From Bacteroidota bacterium (GTDB lineage: Bacteria; Bacteroidota; Bacteroidia; B-17B0; Aurantibacillaceae): 64,000 nt of DNA. The translations under genes and the position numbers were made by a program. How positions within the stretch are numbered: position 1 is the first letter of the stretch; each line of letters opens with the position of its first letter. Below are positions 53,925-62,078 of the stretch, in pieces. The DNA is taken from positions 1 to 64,000 of the forward strand of contig OMJH01000060.1 in assembly GCA_900299295.1 (NCBI GenBank). The letters run 5' to 3'. The notes beneath the pieces are model-generated. The model had not been told where the DNA came from. It saw only the letters and a list, made by a program, of their open reading frames with translations, and searched no databases.

Positions 53925-55511
53925 ATGAAGAAAAATCACTTTTACTTCCTTTTATTTTTTTTGGCATTTAACTTACTTTTTTCGCAACGTCAGCTAGCCT
54001 GGTCGGATACGGTAAACAGCGCCGGAAATTTTTCCGAATATTTTGGCGGAACTGATGGTAACATGATAGAACTTGATGCGCATAAAAATGTGTATTCTGC
54101 CATCATGAGTGATTCATTAGGGTTGAAACGAGTTTTGATTTCGAAGCACGATTCAATGGGAAATGATTTATGGACTACGATTTTTCATAGTTCACCGGGC
54201 GCAAATGACTGGCTCTCTGCAATAGCCTTGGATGACTCAGGGAACGTTTTAATAGGCGGCGCTGCTGGAATTTCTATCGGTCAGTCCAAATTGATGGTCG
54301 TTAAATTCAATTGCTCAACGGGTCAGTTGATCTGGTCTTATTTTTCATCATCAGTTTACTATGCTTTTGCTGCAAATGATATAAAGTTTGATGAGTTCGG
54401 AAATATTTATGCTTGTGCAAATTATGCTAATCCTTCTACAAATTCTTACTGGTACTCAGTCCTTAAATTTAATTCAAATGGAAATTTACTAAACAGTTTT
54501 AGTTTCAATGGTAACACCGGTAATTACGGATACCCGAATCATATGGCGGTTGATACCTTAGGTAACGTTTATGTAACAGCGCAGTATAAAAATTTTATTT
54601 CCAACAGCGATGATGGCGCTTTAATAAAACTTGATCAGAATCTCAATCAAATATGGATTCAAACGTATGATGGTCCGCAAGGCGGTAACGATTATTTCTA
54701 CGACTTGGAATTAGATAAAAATCAATGTCCGATCATCGCAGGTTGTGAGCGTCAGGGCCCGATAGGTTCCACTGTGCTAACGATTAAGTATTCACCTACC
54801 GGTAATATTATCTTTTCCGATAATTTTTCAGTTCCTAATGCTATCCGAGGAACCGGAAGGTCCATCACCTCCGATGTTTTTGGAAACGTTTATACTGCCG
54901 CCGAAACCGACAGCAGTGGATTGTTTGGGTTCAGTATTTTAAAATATGATACCGCAGGCAATTTAAAAAATCACGCGAAAATTACGCCTCCAACATGTCT
55001 GTATAGTGCCGCGATTGATATTGTGGTGGGTCCCAAACAACAAGCGATCATGTTTGGACACTTTTCTGATGGTTCAATTTCTTCGGGTGTCATTATTGAA
55101 TTGGATTCGTCCGGCGTTTTAAAATGGTTGCATCAGACAAGTGGTTATGAAACAGCGTATAATTCAGGTGTTGTTGATGATGACAATAATCTTTATGTGT
55201 GTGGGTCAATAAAAACGGGTTCCGCAAATGATTTGTTAGTTCAGAAATTCGAACCTTTGATAACACTTGGTTTATCTTCAGTTAGTACAGCGGGTGAATT
55301 AAGTGTATTTCCAAATCCGGTTTCTGGGTTTGTAAAGGTAAAATCAAGTGACACCATTCATAAAATCATAATTTATGATGCAACGATGAAAGTTGTTTTT
55401 GAAAGAGATTTCGGAAATGAAAAGAATATTGATCTGGATATGCATCAATTGCCCTGTGGATTTTATTTTTTGAAAGTGAATGGGCACATGGAAAAAATTA
55501 TTAAAAATTAA
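53925..55511 (+). CDS. Secreted beta-propeller protein with T9SS sorting domain
   Basis: Exported protein of 528 residues with a signal peptide (YFLLFFLAFNLLFSQ). Repeats of the type LDDSGNVLIGG, FDEFGNIYACA, VDTLGNVYVTA, SDVFGNVYTAA and VDDDNNLYVCG, each followed by a WxxT/D strand, match SBBP-like propeller blades. The T9SS type A domain is at the C-terminus (VFPNPVSGFVKV, IYDATMKVV, LPCGFYFLKVNG). It is monocistronic. The ligand is unknown; a cell-surface or secreted location is expected. Confidence 0.87.
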   Translation: MKKNHFYFLLFFLAFNLLFSQRQLAWSDTVNSAGNFSEYFGGTDGNMIELDAHKNVYSAIMSDSLGLKRVLISKHDSMGNDLWTTIFHSSPGANDWLSAIALDDSGNVLIGGAAGISIGQSKLMVVKFNCSTGQLIWSYFSSSVYYAFAANDIKFDEFGNIYACANYANPSTNSYWYSVLKFNSNGNLLNSFSFNGNTGNYGYPNHMAVDTLGNVYVTAQYKNFISNSDDGALIKLDQNLNQIWIQTYDGPQGGNDYFYDLELDKNQCPIIAGCERQGPIGSTVLTIKYSPTGNIIFSDNFSVPNAIRGTGRSITSDVFGNVYTAAETDSSGLFGFSILKYDTAGNLKNHAKITPPTCLYSAAIDIVVGPKQQAIMFGHFSDGSISSGVIIELDSSGVLKWLHQTSGYETAYNSGVVDDDNNLYVCGSIKTGSANDLLVQKFEPLITLGLSSVSTAGELSVFPNPVSGFVKVKSSDTIHKIIIYDATMKVVFERDFGNEKNIDLDMHQLPCGFYFLKVNGHMEKIIKN

Positions 55512-55575
55512 ATCCCGGCACTTCGCTATCCTTCGCTAAACGCAGGAAACGTTCAATGGATTCGTTGTTGTTTAC

Positions 55576-55605
55576 GCCGGCGGTTGAGCGTGTCGAAACC
55601 CCGGC
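55576..55605. repeat. GC-rich stem-loop between convergent genes, REP-like
   Basis: GCCGG-C-GGTT (55576-55585) pairs with AACCCCGGC (55597-55605) apart from one bulged C; the loop is GAGCGTGTCGA. It is much more GC-rich than the surroundings, lacks a T-tract, and sits between the convergent T9SS gene and galE. The loop sequence resembles intergenic repeats found in other genomes. No second copy was noticed in this window. Confidence 0.45.
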
Positions 55606-55630
55606 CGCTGTGCCATCTTCAAAAATTAAA

Positions 55631-56662
55631 TCAACTATTACTGTTTTCCGCAAGATGTTTTTCCCAAGCCCATGCGCTTCGCATGATCTCTTCAATTCCA
55701 TGCTGAGGTTTCCAATTTAATTCGTGCTCTGCTCGTTGATTGTTGGAATAAATTTCAATCACATCGCCCACGCGACGCGGACCTATTTCATAATTCAATT
55801 TTTTTTGCGTTGATTTTTCAAACGCCTCTATCGCTTCCAGCACAGTAACTCCATTGCCGGTTCCCAGGTTGTAACAATCATAAAATCCTTGACCAATACT
55901 TCGCAATTTTTGCAATGCAAGCACGTGGGCACGCGCCACATCGCTCACATGAACGTAATCGCGAATACAAGAGCCGTCGCGTGTCGGATAATCCGTTCCG
56001 TGAACAAGCAGCGAAGAAATTTTACCGATAGCAAATTGGGTAATTGCCGGAACTAAATTGGAGGGTTTTCCGATTGGCAGCTCTCCGTTTTTTCCGGAGG
56101 AATGAGCCCCCGCAGGATTAAAATACCGAAGCGAAATTGCTCTGAAACTCGGATTGGCAACGAAAAAATTTTTCAAAATTTCTTCCCCGATTTGTTTAGT
56201 GTGAGCATACGGACTCTCTGCATTTCCGAATGGAGTCGCTTCGGTAACGGGAAGAACATTTGTATTTCCGTAAACTGAACAAGAAGAAGAAAATATAAAA
56301 TTGTTGACTTTGTACTCCTTGCAAAGGCGAAGCAAATTGATTAATCCATTGATGTTGTTGGCATAGTATCGCAGTGGTTTTTCCACAGATTCTGAAACGG
56401 ATTTAAAAGCCGCGAAGTGAATTACCCCCGCAATATCACCATGCAATGAAAAAATTTTGCGTAATGAATCCGGATCCGCAATATCCACCGGGTGATGGGT
56501 GACGGTTTTTCCGGTGATTGCTTCCACGCGGCGGTATGCTTTCTCATCTGAGTTCGAAAAATTATCAAGTGAAACCACCTCGTAGTCTGTGCCCGACACT
56601 AATTCGATAAGCGTGTGTGATCCAATGTATCCTGCGCCACCGGTAACCAATACTTTTGCCAT
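55631..56662 (-). CDS. galE: UDP-glucose 4-epimerase
   Basis: Interconverts UDP-glucose and UDP-galactose in the Leloir pathway and for surface polysaccharide. The 343 residues show the NAD-binding VTGGAGYIGS at residues 6-15, SSSCSVYGN with the catalytic Ser region, the YxxxK motif (YAHTKQ), LRYFNPAGAH and the RDYVHVSDVARAH signature. Start ATG 56662 is chosen, since a perfect promoter element lies just before it and the frame upstream is out of family. It is divergent from ribBA. Confidence 0.95.
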   Translation of the reverse strand: MAKVLVTGGAGYIGSHTLIELVSGTDYEVVSLDNFSNSDEKAYRRVEAITGKTVTHHPVDIADPDSLRKIFSLHGDIAGVIHFAAFKSVSESVEKPLRYYANNINGLINLLRLCKEYKVNNFIFSSSCSVYGNTNVLPVTEATPFGNAESPYAHTKQIGEEILKNFFVANPSFRAISLRYFNPAGAHSSGKNGELPIGKPSNLVPAITQFAIGKISSLLVHGTDYPTRDGSCIRDYVHVSDVARAHVLALQKLRSIGQGFYDCYNLGTGNGVTVLEAIEAFEKSTQKKLNYEIGPRRVGDVIEIYSNNQRAEHELNWKPQHGIEEIMRSAWAWEKHLAENSNS

Positions 56663-56673
56663 ATAAAAAATGA

Positions 56674-56681
56674 CAAATATA
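56674..56681 (-). promoter_or_regulatory. -7 promoter element of galE
   Basis: Minus-strand TATATTTG, a perfect TAnnTTTG match, 11 bases before the galE ATG. Confidence 0.6.
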
Positions 56682-56763
56682 ACCATAATTGAAAGGGAGA
56701 AAGAAGAATAAACTCCTTGCAAGCGCATGATTTTATCTGCCGGTATCGCCTCCTTTGTTTTGC

Positions 56764-56771
56764 TATCTTTG
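56764..56771 (+). promoter_or_regulatory. -7 promoter element of ribBA, predicting a leaderless mRNA
   Basis: TATCTTTG, a perfect TAnnTTTG match, with only CACC before ATG 56776. A leader this short leaves no room for an FMN riboswitch. Confidence 0.65.
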
Positions 56772-56775
56772 CACC

Positions 56776-57990
56776 ATGAAAAATGTCCGGTTGAATTCAA
56801 TTGAAGAGGCTATTGAGGAGATCCGCAATGGAAGACTTATCATTGTTGTGGATGATGAAAATCGTGAAAACGAAGGAGATTTCCTTACTGCCGCACGAAA
56901 TATGACGCCTGAGTTGGTGAATTTCATGGCTACGCACGGTCGAGGATTAATCTGCACTCCCATTACTGAGGAAAGGGCAAAGGAACTTCAACTCGAACTT
57001 ATGGTCCCCGCAAATACTTCCACGCATGAAACCCCTTTCACGGTTTCGATTGATTTGCTGGGTTTCGGTTGTACAACTGGTATTTCTGCGTCTGATCGTT
57101 CAAAGACCATCAAAGCGCTCATTGATCTTGAAAAAAAGGCATCGGATTTCGGACGCCCCGGTCATATCTTCCCATTGAAGGCAAAAAATGGCGGCGTATT
57201 GCGTCGCGCAGGTCACACCGAGGCAGCAATTGATCTTGCGCGCCTCGCCGGATTCGAACCTTGCGGTGCAATCGTAGAAATCATGAATGAGGATGGTACC
57301 ATGGCCCGACTTCCCGAATTAATGGACATTGCAGCAAAGTTTGATTTAAAAATAGTTTCAATTGAACAGCTGATTGCCTACCGTTTACAAAAAGAAAGTA
57401 TTATTCGTCGCGAAGTGATTGTCAGTTTGCCGACCCACCTGGGAGATTTTAAGCTTATAGCATTTAAAGTAACAACGACAGACCAGGATCAGTTGGCGTT
57501 GGTGAAAGGAGAATGGGAAAAGGATGAGCCGGTTCTGGTGCGTATGCACAGCAGTTGTTTAACGGGCGATGTTTTCGGTAGTTGTCGTTGTGACTGTGGG
57601 CCGCAATTACAAAAAAGCATGGAAATGATTGAGAAGGAAGGCAAAGGTGTGATTGTGTATTTAAATCAGGAAGGCCGCGGAATTGGATTATTGAACAAAT
57701 TGAAGGCGTATGAACTTCAGGAGAAAGGTTTTGATACCGTTGAGGCGAACATAAAACTAGGCTTTAAAATGGACGAGCGCGATTATGGTGTAGGTGCGCA
57801 AATACTCCGTGATTTGGGAATTTCGAAAATTAAGTTGATGACAAACAATCCGCGCAAGCGCGCCGGACTTATCGGATACGGACTTGAAATCGTCGAGAAT
57901 ATTCCGATTGAAATTCCGGCGAATCCCCATAACACTTCGTATTTACAGACGAAAAAAAATAAGATGGGGCATAATTTGAAGTTGAAATAG
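56776..57990 (+). CDS. ribBA: Bifunctional riboflavin enzyme RibBA (DHBP synthase / GTP cyclohydrolase II)
   Basis: Makes both riboflavin precursors. Residues 1 to about 205 are 3,4-dihydroxy-2-butanone-4-phosphate synthase ([49 protein letters not shown]). The rest is GTP cyclohydrolase II with the zinc cysteines in [17 protein letters not shown], the catalytic QEGRGIGL and the TNNPRK motif. All key residues are present. Start ATG 56776, since a longer in-frame start at 56755 lies within the promoter. The product has 404 residues and is monocistronic. Confidence 0.97.
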   Translation: MKNVRLNSIEEAIEEIRNGRLIIVVDDENRENEGDFLTAARNMTPELVNFMATHGRGLICTPITEERAKELQLELMVPANTSTHETPFTVSIDLLGFGCTTGISASDRSKTIKALIDLEKKASDFGRPGHIFPLKAKNGGVLRRAGHTEAAIDLARLAGFEPCGAIVEIMNEDGTMARLPELMDIAAKFDLKIVSIEQLIAYRLQKESIIRREVIVSLPTHLGDFKLIAFKVTTTDQDQLALVKGEWEKDEPVLVRMHSSCLTGDVFGSCRCDCGPQLQKSMEMIEKEGKGVIVYLNQEGRGIGLLNKLKAYELQEKGFDTVEANIKLGFKMDERDYGVGAQILRDLGISKIKLMTNNPRKRAGLIGYGLEIVENIPIEIPANPHNTSYLQTKKNKMGHNLKLK

Positions 57991-58021
57991 GTAATTGAAA
58001 AATTAATTTTTTATAATTACC
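57990..58021 (+). terminator. AT-rich hairpin after ribBA, weak terminator candidate
   Basis: GGTAATT (57990-57996) pairs with AATTACC (58015-58021); the inner part AAAAATTAATTTTTT can also pair. It directly follows the ribBA stop. The lack of a T-tract after the outer stem keeps confidence low. Confidence 0.4.
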
Positions 58022-58109
58022 ATAAATGAAAACAATCAAAATCTCTTCAGCTTTAAGTACAAAAATTCAATATTACTTTAACTTTTCGGGATTATCCGCT
58101 CCAAATTCT

Positions 58110-58117
58110 TATTTTTG
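58110..58117 (+). promoter_or_regulatory. -7 promoter element of pdhA
   Basis: TATTTTTG, a perfect TAnnTTTG match, 13 bases before ATG 58131. Confidence 0.55.
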
Positions 58118-58130
58118 ATACCTCTCTGAA

Positions 58131-59165
58131 ATGCCTTTCTCTATGGAAAAAGCGACTGAAAAAAATGTAAAAAAAGCTTCTAAGTTTTCAAAGGAGCAAT
58201 ATCTTGCCTGGTATGAAAGCATGTTGCTGATGCGACGATTTGAAGAGCGTACCGGCCAGCTTTATACAATGCAGAAAATTAAAGGTTTTTGTCATTTGTA
58301 TATTGGGCAGGAGGCGATTGTTGCCGGAACAGTAAGTGCCACCAGAAAAAGCGACAAGCACATCACGGCCTATCGTGATCATGCTCATCCAATCGGTTTA
58401 GGGATGCATCCAAAATATGTAATGGCAGAGATGTATGCAAAGATTACGGGTTGTTCAAAAGGTAAAGGCGGTTCAATGCATATTTTTTCAAAAGAACATA
58501 ATTTCATCGGGGGTCACGGAATCGTCGGCGGGCAGGTTCCTTTAGGAGCGGGCATTGCATTCTCTGAAAAATACCTCGGGACCGAAAACGTTTGTGTTTG
58601 TTCTATGGGTGATGGCGCTGTGCGTCAGGGAGCCTTGCACGAAGCCTTCAACATGGCGATGACTTGGAAATTGCCGGTGATTTTTTTGATTGAAAACAAT
58701 CATTATGCAATGGGAACTTCGGTTGAACGCACTTCTAATGTTCATGATCTATGGAAACTTGGACTGGCATACGATATGCCTTCCAAACCCGTTGATGGCA
58801 TGAGCGTGGAAGCTGTGCATGAAGCGATTGAAGAAGCAGCAAATCGAGCTAGACGCGGAGATGGTCCTACCTTATTGGAAATTAAAACCTATCGTTACCG
58901 CGGACATTCTATGAGTGATGCGCAAACGTACCGGACAAAAAATGAAGTTGAAGAGTATAGAAAACAGGATCCTATAGAAAAAGTCATTCAGGTTTTAAAA
59001 ACGAATAAGTGGATAGATGATGCAGGCATAGAAGCAATGGAAGCGAAAGTGAAAGCGATAGTTGTTGAAAGTGAAAAATTTGCTGAAGAGAGTCCGTTTC
59101 CGGAACCTGAAGAATTATATCGGGATGTATATGTTCAGAAAGATTATCCGTACATAACAGAATAA
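58131..59165 (+). CDS. pdhA: Pyruvate dehydrogenase E1 component, alpha subunit
   Basis: Thiamine-diphosphate subunit of the pyruvate dehydrogenase complex, which turns pyruvate into acetyl-CoA. Landmarks in its 344 residues: LLMRRFEERTGQLY, YRDHAHPIGLG, KGGSMHIFSKEHNFIGGHGIVGGQ and the TPP/Mg motif GDGAVRQGALHEAFNMA...IENN, with the phosphorylation-loop-like RYRGHSMSDAQTYR. ATG 58131 or ATG 58143 could be used. It is 33 bases before the E2 gene. The E1 beta gene is absent here. Confidence 0.95.
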   Translation: MPFSMEKATEKNVKKASKFSKEQYLAWYESMLLMRRFEERTGQLYTMQKIKGFCHLYIGQEAIVAGTVSATRKSDKHITAYRDHAHPIGLGMHPKYVMAEMYAKITGCSKGKGGSMHIFSKEHNFIGGHGIVGGQVPLGAGIAFSEKYLGTENVCVCSMGDGAVRQGALHEAFNMAMTWKLPVIFLIENNHYAMGTSVERTSNVHDLWKLGLAYDMPSKPVDGMSVEAVHEAIEEAANRARRGDGPTLLEIKTYRYRGHSMSDAQTYRTKNEVEEYRKQDPIEKVIQVLKTNKWIDDAGIEAMEAKVKAIVVESEKFAEESPFPEPEELYRDVYVQKDYPYITE

Positions 59166-59198
59166 AAAAAATAATCAACGGAACTTAAATTAAAATTT

Positions 59199-60773
59199 AT
59201 GGCAGAAGTTGTAAGGATGCCGAAGTTGAGTGACACGATGACTGAAGGCGTGGTTGCCGGATGGCATAAAAAAATCGGTGATAAAATTAAAAGCGGAGAT
59301 TTGCTTGCCGATATTCAGACGGATAAAGCAACCATGGAGTTCGAGTCGTTTTATGACGGTGTTTTGTTGCATATTGGTGTTAATAAAGGCGAAGCTGCAC
59401 CTGTGGATGCCATTCTTGCCATTATCGGGAAGGAAGGAGAGGACATCAGCGCTTTGCTTCAGGGTGGAAAACCAAGTACGGTCTCACAAAGCGCCGGCGT
59501 ACCGCCTGCTGCCAGTGAAAAAAATACTGCACCGGCATCGTTGCCTTCTTCGGTGAATGTTGTGCGTATGCCCAAACTCAGTGATACTATGACCGAAGGC
59601 GTTGTTGCGCGTTGGTTGAAAAAGGAAGGTGATAAAGTAAAGAGCGGTGATTTGCTTGCTGAAATCAATACGGATAAAGCAACGATGGAGTTCGAGTCGT
59701 TTTACGATGGTGTTTTAATTTACCGTGGAGTGGAAGAGGGGAAAGGAGCGCCGGTCGATTCTGTTCTTGCAATTATCGGACACGGAACAGAAAATGTTTC
59801 GGAATTACTCCAAACAATTTCACAAGGCACTACCGTTGCATCTTTACCCGAAACGCCAACCGAAAAAGCTCCGACGCCAATCGCTCCAACAATCACAAAA
59901 TCAAGTCCGGTTGTTTCAACACCATCGGGTCGGTTAAAAGCTTCTCCTTTAGCAAAAAAACTCGCTAAAGAAAAAGGAATTGACATTCATGCGGTAAATG
60001 GAACCGGCGAATACGGAAGAATTGTAAAAAAGGACATTGAAAGTTTTGTGCCCTCCGTTTCTTCAGCAAAATCGCATATTGCTGCTTCATCGGAGCTGTT
60101 TACAGATGAACCTGTTTCCATGATGCGAAAAACTATTGCGCGCCGTCTTGCTGAAAGTAAATTTTCTGCTCCGCATTTTTATCTTACCATGGAGATTGAC
60201 ATGGACAACGCAATGAGTGCACGCGCTGCAATAAATGCAAATGTTGAAAGTAAAATCTCTTTCAATGACATGGTGGTGAAAGCTGCTGCTCATGCGCTGC
60301 GTAAACATCCTGCAATCAATTCTTCCTGGCTTGGGGATAAAATTCGACGCAACAATCATATTAATGTCGGTGTTGCTATGGCGATTCCGGATGGATTGTT
60401 GGTTCCGGTCGTGCGTTTTGCAGATGCTAAATCGCTGGTACAAATTTCTTCCGAAGTAAAGGAGTACGGAAAAAAAGCAAAAGAAAATAAATTACAGCCT
60501 TCCGACTGGGAGGGTAATACCTTTACCATTTCCAATCTTGGGATGTTTGGCATTGATGAATTCACGGCAATTATTAATCCTCCCGATGCATGTATTCTTG
60601 CTGTTGGTGGAATTCGCGCTGTTCCTGTTGTGAAAAACGGAGTTATTGTTCCGGGTAACGTAATGAAAGTAACCTTGAGTTGCGATCATCGTGTGGTGGA
60701 TGGTGCGTCAGGTGCAGCCTTCCTTCAAACGCTCAAACAAAACCTGGAGAATCCGGTGTTGATGCTAGCTTGA
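59199..60773 (+). CDS. pdhC: Pyruvate dehydrogenase E2 component (dihydrolipoamide acetyltransferase)
   Basis: Core of the pyruvate dehydrogenase complex that moves the acetyl group from lipoyl-lysine to CoA. In 524 residues: two lipoyl domains (about 3-77 and 123-197), each with the lipoylated Lys in TDKATMEFESFYDG; an Ala/Pro/Thr-rich linker; the E1/E3-binding domain (SPLAKKLAKEKGIDIHAVNG); and the catalytic domain ending in DHRVVDGASGA, with the active His. The two lipoyl domains are also nearly identical at DNA level over parts, indicating recent duplication or conversion. It is downstream of pdhA, and the two converge on a small conserved gene. Confidence 0.96.
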   Translation: MAEVVRMPKLSDTMTEGVVAGWHKKIGDKIKSGDLLADIQTDKATMEFESFYDGVLLHIGVNKGEAAPVDAILAIIGKEGEDISALLQGGKPSTVSQSAGVPPAASEKNTAPASLPSSVNVVRMPKLSDTMTEGVVARWLKKEGDKVKSGDLLAEINTDKATMEFESFYDGVLIYRGVEEGKGAPVDSVLAIIGHGTENVSELLQTISQGTTVASLPETPTEKAPTPIAPTITKSSPVVSTPSGRLKASPLAKKLAKEKGIDIHAVNGTGEYGRIVKKDIESFVPSVSSAKSHIAASSELFTDEPVSMMRKTIARRLAESKFSAPHFYLTMEIDMDNAMSARAAINANVESKISFNDMVVKAAAHALRKHPAINSSWLGDKIRRNNHINVGVAMAIPDGLLVPVVRFADAKSLVQISSEVKEYGKKAKENKLQPSDWEGNTFTISNLGMFGIDEFTAIINPPDACILAVGGIRAVPVVKNGVIVPGNVMKVTLSCDHRVVDGASGAAFLQTLKQNLENPVLMLA

Positions 60774-60777
60774 AAGG

Positions 60778-61245
60778 CTATTGTTTTACGACAAGGTATT
60801 TTTTGAGCCAGCTTTCCTTTAGCGGAATTTCAAAATTTGAGTCCATATCGAGACTAGTCGACACAGATAAGTTAAAGACCTTTGTTTCCTCATTTATAAT
60901 TCCTGACTCAAGTAATTGTGAAGTTTGCGAGGAGGGGTAAACCTGCAATGCATTTTCTTTCATGAACGCAATCAGGTGACGGTTAAAAAAGGAAAGCCCT
61001 GTAAGTTTTTCAAGTTGTTGAATACAATGCGTTAGTTTATCAATTGAGCATCCGCTTGCGGAATGAAGAGATTCGTTAACGCGGACAATCAAAAAATGAT
61101 GATGTAAAATTTCGTAGCTTGAAGCAAGCGGATCTCCGTGTGCGTTCCAGCCGGAAAAAAATTTTGTCAGCGTTTCGTTAATTATCTTTTCCTGCTCCGG
61201 CTGTAGCGCTTTTGCGGAAAGATATATCCAAATCCTCTCGTTCAT
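60778..61245 (-). CDS. Conserved Bacteroidota protein (often mislabelled ABC transporter ATPase)
   Basis: Cytoplasmic protein of 155 residues. It begins with RIWIYLSAKAL, has FFSGWNAHGDPLASSYEILHHHF and a conserved SASGCSIDKLTHCIQQLE segment. There is no Walker A or ABC signature, so the common database name is wrong. Homologues of this shape occur throughout Bacteroidota. Here, as I recall from related genomes, it follows the two Fe-S protein genes; it starts three bases after the upstream stop. Function unknown. Confidence 0.75.
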   Translation of the reverse strand: MNERIWIYLSAKALQPEQEKIINETLTKFFSGWNAHGDPLASSYEILHHHFLIVRVNESLHSASGCSIDKLTHCIQQLEKLTGLSFFNRHLIAFMKENALQVYPSSQTSQLLESGIINEETKVFNLSVSTSLDMDSNFEIPLKESWLKKYLVVKQ

Positions 61246-61248
61246 TTT

Positions 61249-62043
61249 TTAAAGATTATTCGCTTGTACAACAAGTTCAGCTACATCTAATACTTTTACT
61301 TCCTGCTCCTTGTTAAAATGCTTTACGCCGTCGGTCATCATCACATTGCAAAAAGGACAGGCAACGGCTATTACGTTCGGTTGTGATGCAAGCGCTTCTT
61401 CGGCTCTTTCAATGTTTACTTCTTTATTGCCTTTTTCGGCTTCCTTGAACATTTGTGCTCCGCCGGCGCCACAACATAAACCCTTTGCGCGACTTCTTTT
61501 CATTTCGCTTAAATCGGCATCCAGCTCGGCAATAATTTCGCGTGGAGCTTCATAAATGTTATTTGCACGACCTAAATAACAAGGATCATGATAGGTAATT
61601 TTTTTTCCTTGAAAAGAACCTCCCTGAACAGAAAGTTTTCCTTCAGCAATAAGTTGCCTTACAAGTTCGGTATGGTGAATGACCTCGTAATTCCCTCCTA
61701 ATTCGGGATATTCGTGTTTGATCGTGTTGAAACAATGCGGGCAGCCGGTAACGATTTTCTTGATCTGATAACCGTTTAAAACGGTAATGTTTTGCATGGC
61801 CTGCATCTGAAATAAAAATTCATTTCCTGCACGCTTTGCATGATCTCCTGTGCATGATTCTTCCGTTCCTAAAACCGCAAACTTTATCCCGACGTGATTT
61901 AAAATTTTTACGATAGCCCGTGTGATTTTTTTTGCGCGATCATCGAAACTGCCGCTGCAACCCACCCAAAATAAAATTTCAGGCATCTCACCTCGCGCTG
62001 CAAACTCAGCCATTGTTTCTACTTTAAGGTTTGAAGTACTCAT
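61249..62043 (-). CDS. (Fe-S)-binding CCG-domain protein, HdrB/GlpC-like
   Basis: Protein of 264 residues with two CCG (cysteine-rich) domains, as in the heterodisulfide reductase B subunit and LutA/GlpC: WVGCSGSFDD, EESCTGDHAKR, VTGCPHCFNT, then HDPCYLGRANN, GLCCGAGGAQMF and ACPFCNVMM. Such domains hold an unusual 4Fe-4S cluster and pass electrons to or from thiols or quinones. It follows the membrane-bound Fe-S partner after 35 bases, and the two probably form a complex. The electron donor is unknown. Confidence 0.92.
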   Translation of the reverse strand: MSTSNLKVETMAEFAARGEMPEILFWVGCSGSFDDRAKKITRAIVKILNHVGIKFAVLGTEESCTGDHAKRAGNEFLFQMQAMQNITVLNGYQIKKIVTGCPHCFNTIKHEYPELGGNYEVIHHTELVRQLIAEGKLSVQGGSFQGKKITYHDPCYLGRANNIYEAPREIIAELDADLSEMKRSRAKGLCCGAGGAQMFKEAEKGNKEVNIERAEEALASQPNVIAVACPFCNVMMTDGVKHFNKEQEVKVLDVAELVVQANNL

Positions 62044-62078
62044 GGATTGAATTTCTTTCGGATTAGGATTTAAAAAAT

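Noticed and set aside
55501-55701. 66-codon minus-strand frame covering the galE end and the GC-rich hairpin
   Set aside because: It overlaps galE in another frame, has no family resemblance, and its middle is explained by the stem-loop.
56663-56775. FMN riboswitch before ribBA
   Set aside because: The promoter element is four bases from the ATG, leaving no leader, and no RFN-type conserved segments are visible.
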